A program made the position numbers and the translations under genes. Positions 61,001 through 64,000 of a stretch of DNA of 64,000 nucleotides are shown here, in pieces. The number at the start of each line of letters is the position of its first letter. Position 1 is the first letter of the stretch. The notes under the pieces are model-generated. The model saw only the letters and a list, made by a program, of their open reading frames with translations, searched no databases and was not told the origin of the DNA. This stretch comes from Struthio camelus (taxonomy: Eukaryota; Chordata; Aves; Struthioniformes; Struthionidae): NCBI RefSeq assembly GCF_040807025.1, contig NC_090968.1, forward strand, positions 4,577,906 to 4,641,905, read 5' to 3'.

Positions 61001-62474
61001 GTCTCTTATCAGTGTGCCAATCTCCAAGGGGTAAAGATGCTGTGCTCCAATGCAGAAGGAGCATCTCTAAAAGGGTGCAATTTTGAAGATCCATCAGGCC
61101 TTAAAGCTAATTTGGAAGGTAAGAATTCTTTGTCTGTTAGCTACTGTGTGGAAACTGAACCACGTATGTTTTTAAATAAAGGAACTCCATATGGCATATG
61201 AAAGGCTCAGCCATGGTTTGTGTAATCCATGTTTTCATGAGAAGATGCTACAAATATGGGATTGAGTATGTGATTGTACTATCATTAAATCCCAAGTTCT
61301 ACCCTGACCTCTATCAATTTACATGGGTCTGAGCAAGCCTCATTGGAAGTTATGGAGTTTCTGACTGTTCTTTCTCATAAAACAGTATACTCTTTATGTA
61401 TTTTAGGGGCTAACCTGAAAGGTGTTGACATGGAAGGCAGTCAAATGACAGGAATTAATCTAAGAGTTGCAACGCTGAAAAATGCAAAACTAAAAAACTG
61501 TAATCTTAGAGGAGCAACTTTGGCGGGAACTGATTTGGAAGTGAGTTATGATTCATTTCATATACTAACTAGTCAAATGATAAAATTTTAGGGATCGCTG
61601 GCTTTTGGCTGACTTCGGCTTCAAACTAGTCATAATGCGTAAGTACTGAAGGAAAACAGATTAGCTTTTTATTACTCTTAGTGAGATATGCATTATCGGG
61701 GAATCACATTTCGTTTCTGCCTGAATTTGTAAGATAAGTCTTTAAAGTCTTGGATTTGCCAACTCCACAAAGGCACAGGAATGGCTTGAATCTTCTCAAA
61801 AATGGTGCATGGAAAAGCTAAACTTAACTGCTCATGTTAGATCATGCCGTCACTGAAGAGAGATGCAGTTGCTTGGGTTTGTGTTTTTTCTGCTGGGACA
61901 GCATTTGTACAGTAATGAGAGAATCTTACCTGACTGTTGGCACGTCATATATACCACTGTCTCTGTTACAGTAGAAGGACAAATTGGCTCATTTTGCAAG
62001 CTATTTACAAGGCAGTCCTTCCTCAAGTATTAGAGAAATATTCAGAGTAATAACTGTTGAGATTGCAAAAGGCAGTTTCTTTGTAACTTTTTTCAGTATG
62101 CATTAGTAACCCCTGTAAGATAATTTGATATGAAGAGTGTAAGTTTAACAACTTAAAAATAAATCCAGCCGTTACCGTGAAAAGCGACTACTCTCTTACA
62201 AGACATAACTAAAACTCTGAACTAGAATGATAGACTACAAGAAGCTGAAATTAATGGAAGTGTACGTGGCTTTTGTATAAACATATTTAAGGTTAAAATT
62301 TTGAACTAAATTCTGGGTATACTTCAACTAATACATATTTTTCCTTCTACCTTTTAGAATTGTGATCTATCGGGTTGTGATCTGCAAGAAGCTAATTTGA
62401 GGGGTTCTAATGTAAAAGGAGCTATCTTTGAAGAGATGCTGACACCTCTGCACATGTCTCAGAGCGTCAGATAG
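55050..62474 (+). CDS. KCTD9: KCTD9, BTB/pentapeptide-repeat protein; full coding span, 12 exons
   Basis: Potassium channel tetramerisation domain-containing protein 9, of a family that supplies substrate adaptors for CUL3 ubiquitin ligase. Join on the plus strand: 55050-55097, 56271-56392, 57097-57140, 57318-57414, 57941-57999, 58801-58929, 59548-59615, 59721-59816, 60560-60709, 61013-61118, 61407-61540, 62358-62474. The total is 1,170 nt, 389 residues, the length I recall for human; all junctions are GT/AG and phase-consistent. Domains in order: KHA-type domain (about 3-64), BTB/T1 domain beginning [19 protein letters not shown] (about 90-185), linker, then pentapeptide repeats (about 222-375) with the A(N/D)LxG-like pattern ([29 protein letters not shown]). 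The protein ends MSQSVR. The variable stretch is residues 72-85, where the sequence differs from human but keeps length. An in-frame upstream ATG exists (see findings). Identification is secure by near-identity to recalled human KCTD9. Confidence 0.96.
56271..56392 (+). CDS. KCTD9: KCTD9 exon 2
   Basis: Residues 17-57, KHA-type domain: [29 protein letters not shown]. Acceptor TTTCACAG, donor AG|GTAAGG. Confidence 0.95.
57097..57140 (+). CDS. KCTD9: KCTD9 exon 3
   Basis: Residues 57-72, [14 protein letters not shown]. Acceptor CCCTTCCAG, donor A|GTAAGT. Only 44 nt. Confidence 0.93.
57318..57414 (+). CDS. KCTD9: KCTD9 exon 4, start of BTB domain
   Basis: Residues 72-104. A variable [15 protein letters not shown] stretch leads to [16 protein letters not shown]. 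Acceptor TTGTGTAG, donor CG|GTAAAA. Confidence 0.93.
57941..57999 (+). CDS. KCTD9: KCTD9 exon 5
   Basis: Residues 104-124, BTB domain: [19 protein letters not shown]. Acceptor TTTTCTAG, donor G|GTTAGT. The intron after it carries a CR1. Confidence 0.93.
58257..58480 (-). mobile_element. CR1 LINE 3' end in KCTD9 intron 5
   Basis: Starts with tandem 'cacagaat' units, then 'ggttgaggctggaagggacc' and 'gatcatctagtccaaccccc', the diagnostic reversed 3' end of avian CR1; it continues to 'ttcctcgtgttccgacggaa' and stops. Sense strand is minus, opposite to KCTD9. Lower divergence than the copy at 38,537 suggests a younger insertion. 5'-truncated, no reverse transcriptase. Confidence 0.92.
58801..58929 (+). 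CDS. KCTD9: KCTD9 exon 6
   Basis: Residues 124-167, BTB domain: [20 protein letters not shown] and [14 protein letters not shown]. Acceptor GGAAACAG, donor G|GTAGGT. Starts DAWRNKQDN where human has GVWGNKQDH. Confidence 0.95.
59548..59615 (+). CDS. KCTD9: KCTD9 exon 7
   Basis: Residues 167-189, end of [23 protein letters not shown]. Acceptor TTTGTTAG, donor AAG|GTAACT. Confidence 0.94.
59721..59816 (+). CDS. KCTD9: KCTD9 exon 8
   Basis: Residues 190-221, linker: [20 protein letters not shown] then KSELRCQ. Acceptor CTCTCAACAG, donor CAG|GTGCGA. Confidence 0.94.
60231..60247. repeat. (GGTTT)n short tandem repeat
   Basis: Three full GGTTT units plus part of a fourth in KCTD9 intron 8. Confidence 0.6.
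60560..60709 (+). CDS. KCTD9: KCTD9 exon 9, pentapeptide repeats
   Basis: Residues 222-271: [20 protein letters not shown], then ANL/CNL repeats. Acceptor is a 14-base T run ending TTAAG; donor GAT|GTAAGA. Confidence 0.95.
61013..61118 (+). CDS. KCTD9: KCTD9 exon 10, pentapeptide repeats
   Basis: Residues 272-307: [20 protein letters not shown], then [15 protein letters not shown]. Acceptor CTTATCAG, donor G|GTAAGA. Human has SLKLCNF where this has SLKGCNF. Confidence 0.95.
61407..61540 (+). CDS. KCTD9: KCTD9 exon 11, pentapeptide repeats
   Basis: Residues 307-351: [20 protein letters not shown], then [13 protein letters not shown]. Acceptor TATTTTAG, donor GAA|GTGAGT. Confidence 0.95.
62358..62474 (+). 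CDS. KCTD9: KCTD9 exon 12, terminal coding part
   Basis: Residues 352-389 and [23 protein letters not shown], then [14 protein letters not shown]. Acceptor CCTTTTAG. Confidence 0.95.
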   Translation, partial: NCDLSGCDLQEANLRGSNVKGAIFEEMLTPLHMSQSVR

Positions 62475-64000
62475 GGAAGAGAACTTGCTATAGATGAAGC
62501 AATCAAAACACTTATTGTGACTTTTTTCACCTGCTCCCCTTATTAAGTTAGAAGCAATGTTTATTAGACAATTTATCTTTGCAGTAGTGCCTAAGTAAAC
62601 TCTTCTCCGATCACTTTTGGGGGAGGGAGCTTTTATTTAAGAGAGAGAAATAGATACTGTTTCTACCTTTGTGAACAGAGTGGGGAAGTGGGCCGGTTCT
62701 AGAACCGGAATATGTGGCTTTTAGTTTTTTTTAATAGATTCATTGTTTAGCATTGCCTCACTTGGGAATGCGTTTTAATTTATAAAGCACAATATATGCA
62801 ATTCTATTTATTAAATCTGTAGCTGCAATATGAATAGAAAATGTTATTCATGTACAGTAGCAAAAAAGTTCAGGTTTACAGTTAGATTAGCGTATCTACA
62901 GTTAGTTTAATACATTGTGCATGAATGAAGAAAGGACAGATGTGGTTGAGACAATGTCCACAGGATACTTTCAGGTACTCTTTTCTTTTGGGGTGAAAAC
63001 AGTAGATAACTGTAGTCATGGGTAATGTATTGCCTTGTAGTAGTTTGAATTCAGGTATAGAACAGCTCTATCATGTTCTAAAATACACAGCGGAAGTCCC
63101 TTCCGTTGCAGAGATCTGCATTTAAAAAAAGAAGATCTTTACGTACATAGCAGATTGTTATAACTAAGACAACACTGTTCAAAAATTGGATGTCTCATTT
63201 AATCCTTTCCAAACTAGTGTGGAATATTGCAGTATCACAGCGGGTGAGAAAAATCATCTTGCTTTCAAATATCCTATCTGCTCCCAGGCTTGAGTACCTG
63301 CAGATATTTTGTTCTTAGTGGGCAATTAAATGTAGAGAAATATAAACTACTGTCACCAAAGCAGAGATAGGCATTGGGGCCCCCAGCACATACTTCTTCC
63401 TCCCTGTCATTACTCCACTATATGCATGAATGGCACCTGTTTCCCTCAATGTACTATGCAAATACGCTTGTACACTGAATCCTTTAAAGCATAGGCATAA
63501 CAACCCTTTCCCAGCCGAATCTTATATCCCTCTTTAGGCCTGCTTAAAGTGGCTGTGGAAGCCTCTTGCATGGGGCAAAGCCCCCTTGCTACAACTGCTT
63601 TACTTGTGAGCAAATAAGGAACTACATGACTTCTGCAGTGCAGAAAGTGGTGCACTTCATTTAATAGGCTGTTTCCGCTGCAGTAGCAATCTAGGAGCCC
63701 TCATCTAACTTTTATTTTATACACAATCAAAAAGCACATGAAGAAACTATACCAAAAAAGGTGCATCAGTTACCTCAGATGCTTACTCAAACTACTCCAA
63801 AGTTGAAACTAACCTTGAATCTAAGGAAATACAGCTATTACTGGAAGTTAAGAGCAAACGTATCCCAAAACTTGCAGACTGTGACACTGTTAGCAGTGGT
63901 TTGAATTTCCACAGCTGCTTCAGTGGGTTGCCTTTTACTTCTTGCAGTGTGGATTTACTGCCCTCTGAACAGAAGTTGTATTGATTCACTTGTAACTATG
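62475..64000 (+). other. KCTD9 3'UTR and downstream DNA
   Basis: No further coding exon is seen. An ATTAAA at 62,810-62,815 and another at 63,326-63,331 are candidate poly(A) signals; no AATAAA was found nearby. GNRH1, the expected next gene by mammalian synteny, was looked for by its decapeptide coding pattern and not found before the window ends. Confidence 0.55.
62810..62815 (+). terminator. Candidate polyadenylation signal for KCTD9
   Basis: ATTAAA, about 340 bases past the stop, followed by T- and GT-containing sequence. The variant hexamer and the lack of transcript data keep this tentative. Confidence 0.35.

Noticed and set aside
62475-64000. GNRH1 downstream of KCTD9
   Set aside because: Expected by synteny, but no GnRH decapeptide coding pattern is present before the window ends.

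Overview
The window is nuclear DNA from a vertebrate, most likely a bird. Genes are split into many short exons with GT/AG introns. CR1 LINE fragments of avian type (tandem 8-bp CACAGAAT ends) lie in introns and intergenic DNA, and the gene desert holds scattered old MIR-type SINE remnants. Repeat density is low. No bacterial, phage, CRISPR or operon structure is present. Species cannot be named from sequence alone; a crocodilian or turtle source is less likely but not excluded.

Layout. Positions 1 to about 41,600 are intergenic, with no coding exon, RNA gene or processed pseudogene that I can support; they hold decayed SINEs, one old CR1, homopolymer runs and short tandem duplications. Positions 41,641-53,439 (minus strand) carry the complete coding region of CDCA2 (Repo-Man), rebuilt here as 14 coding exons, 1,050 residues, with every splice phase consistent. 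Positions about 54,100-55,500 are a CpG island acting as a bidirectional promoter. Positions 55,050-62,474 (plus strand) carry the complete coding region of KCTD9, rebuilt as 12 exons and 389 residues. The rest, to 64,000, is KCTD9 3'UTR and downstream DNA.

The head-to-head KCTD9/CDCA2 pair matches the order I recall from human 8p21, where CDCA2 is followed by a large gap and then EBF2, and KCTD9 by GNRH1. By that synteny (inference) the left 41 kb is the CDCA2-EBF2 gap; neither EBF2 nor GNRH1 exons were seen.

Function. CDCA2 targets PP1 (and PP2A-B56) to chromatin at mitotic exit; the KVTF PP1-docking block and the LSPIPE B56 site are intact. KCTD9 is a BTB protein with an N-terminal KHA-type domain and a C-terminal pentapeptide-repeat solenoid, in a family that supplies CUL3 adaptors. 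The shared promoter has CCAAT boxes in both orientations, an octamer, a CACGTG E-box, an inverted pair of MYB sites and a CHR-like TTTGAA on the CDCA2 strand, which fits G2/M control of CDCA2.

No undescribed system was found. The most useful leads are a second PP1-docking-like motif (KVSF) in CDCA2, the CHR plus MYB-palindrome arrangement, an in-frame upstream ATG that could extend KCTD9 by 29 residues, and unusual DNA (a 14-bp CG/CA palindrome plus homopolymer) beside a CDCA2 splice acceptor.
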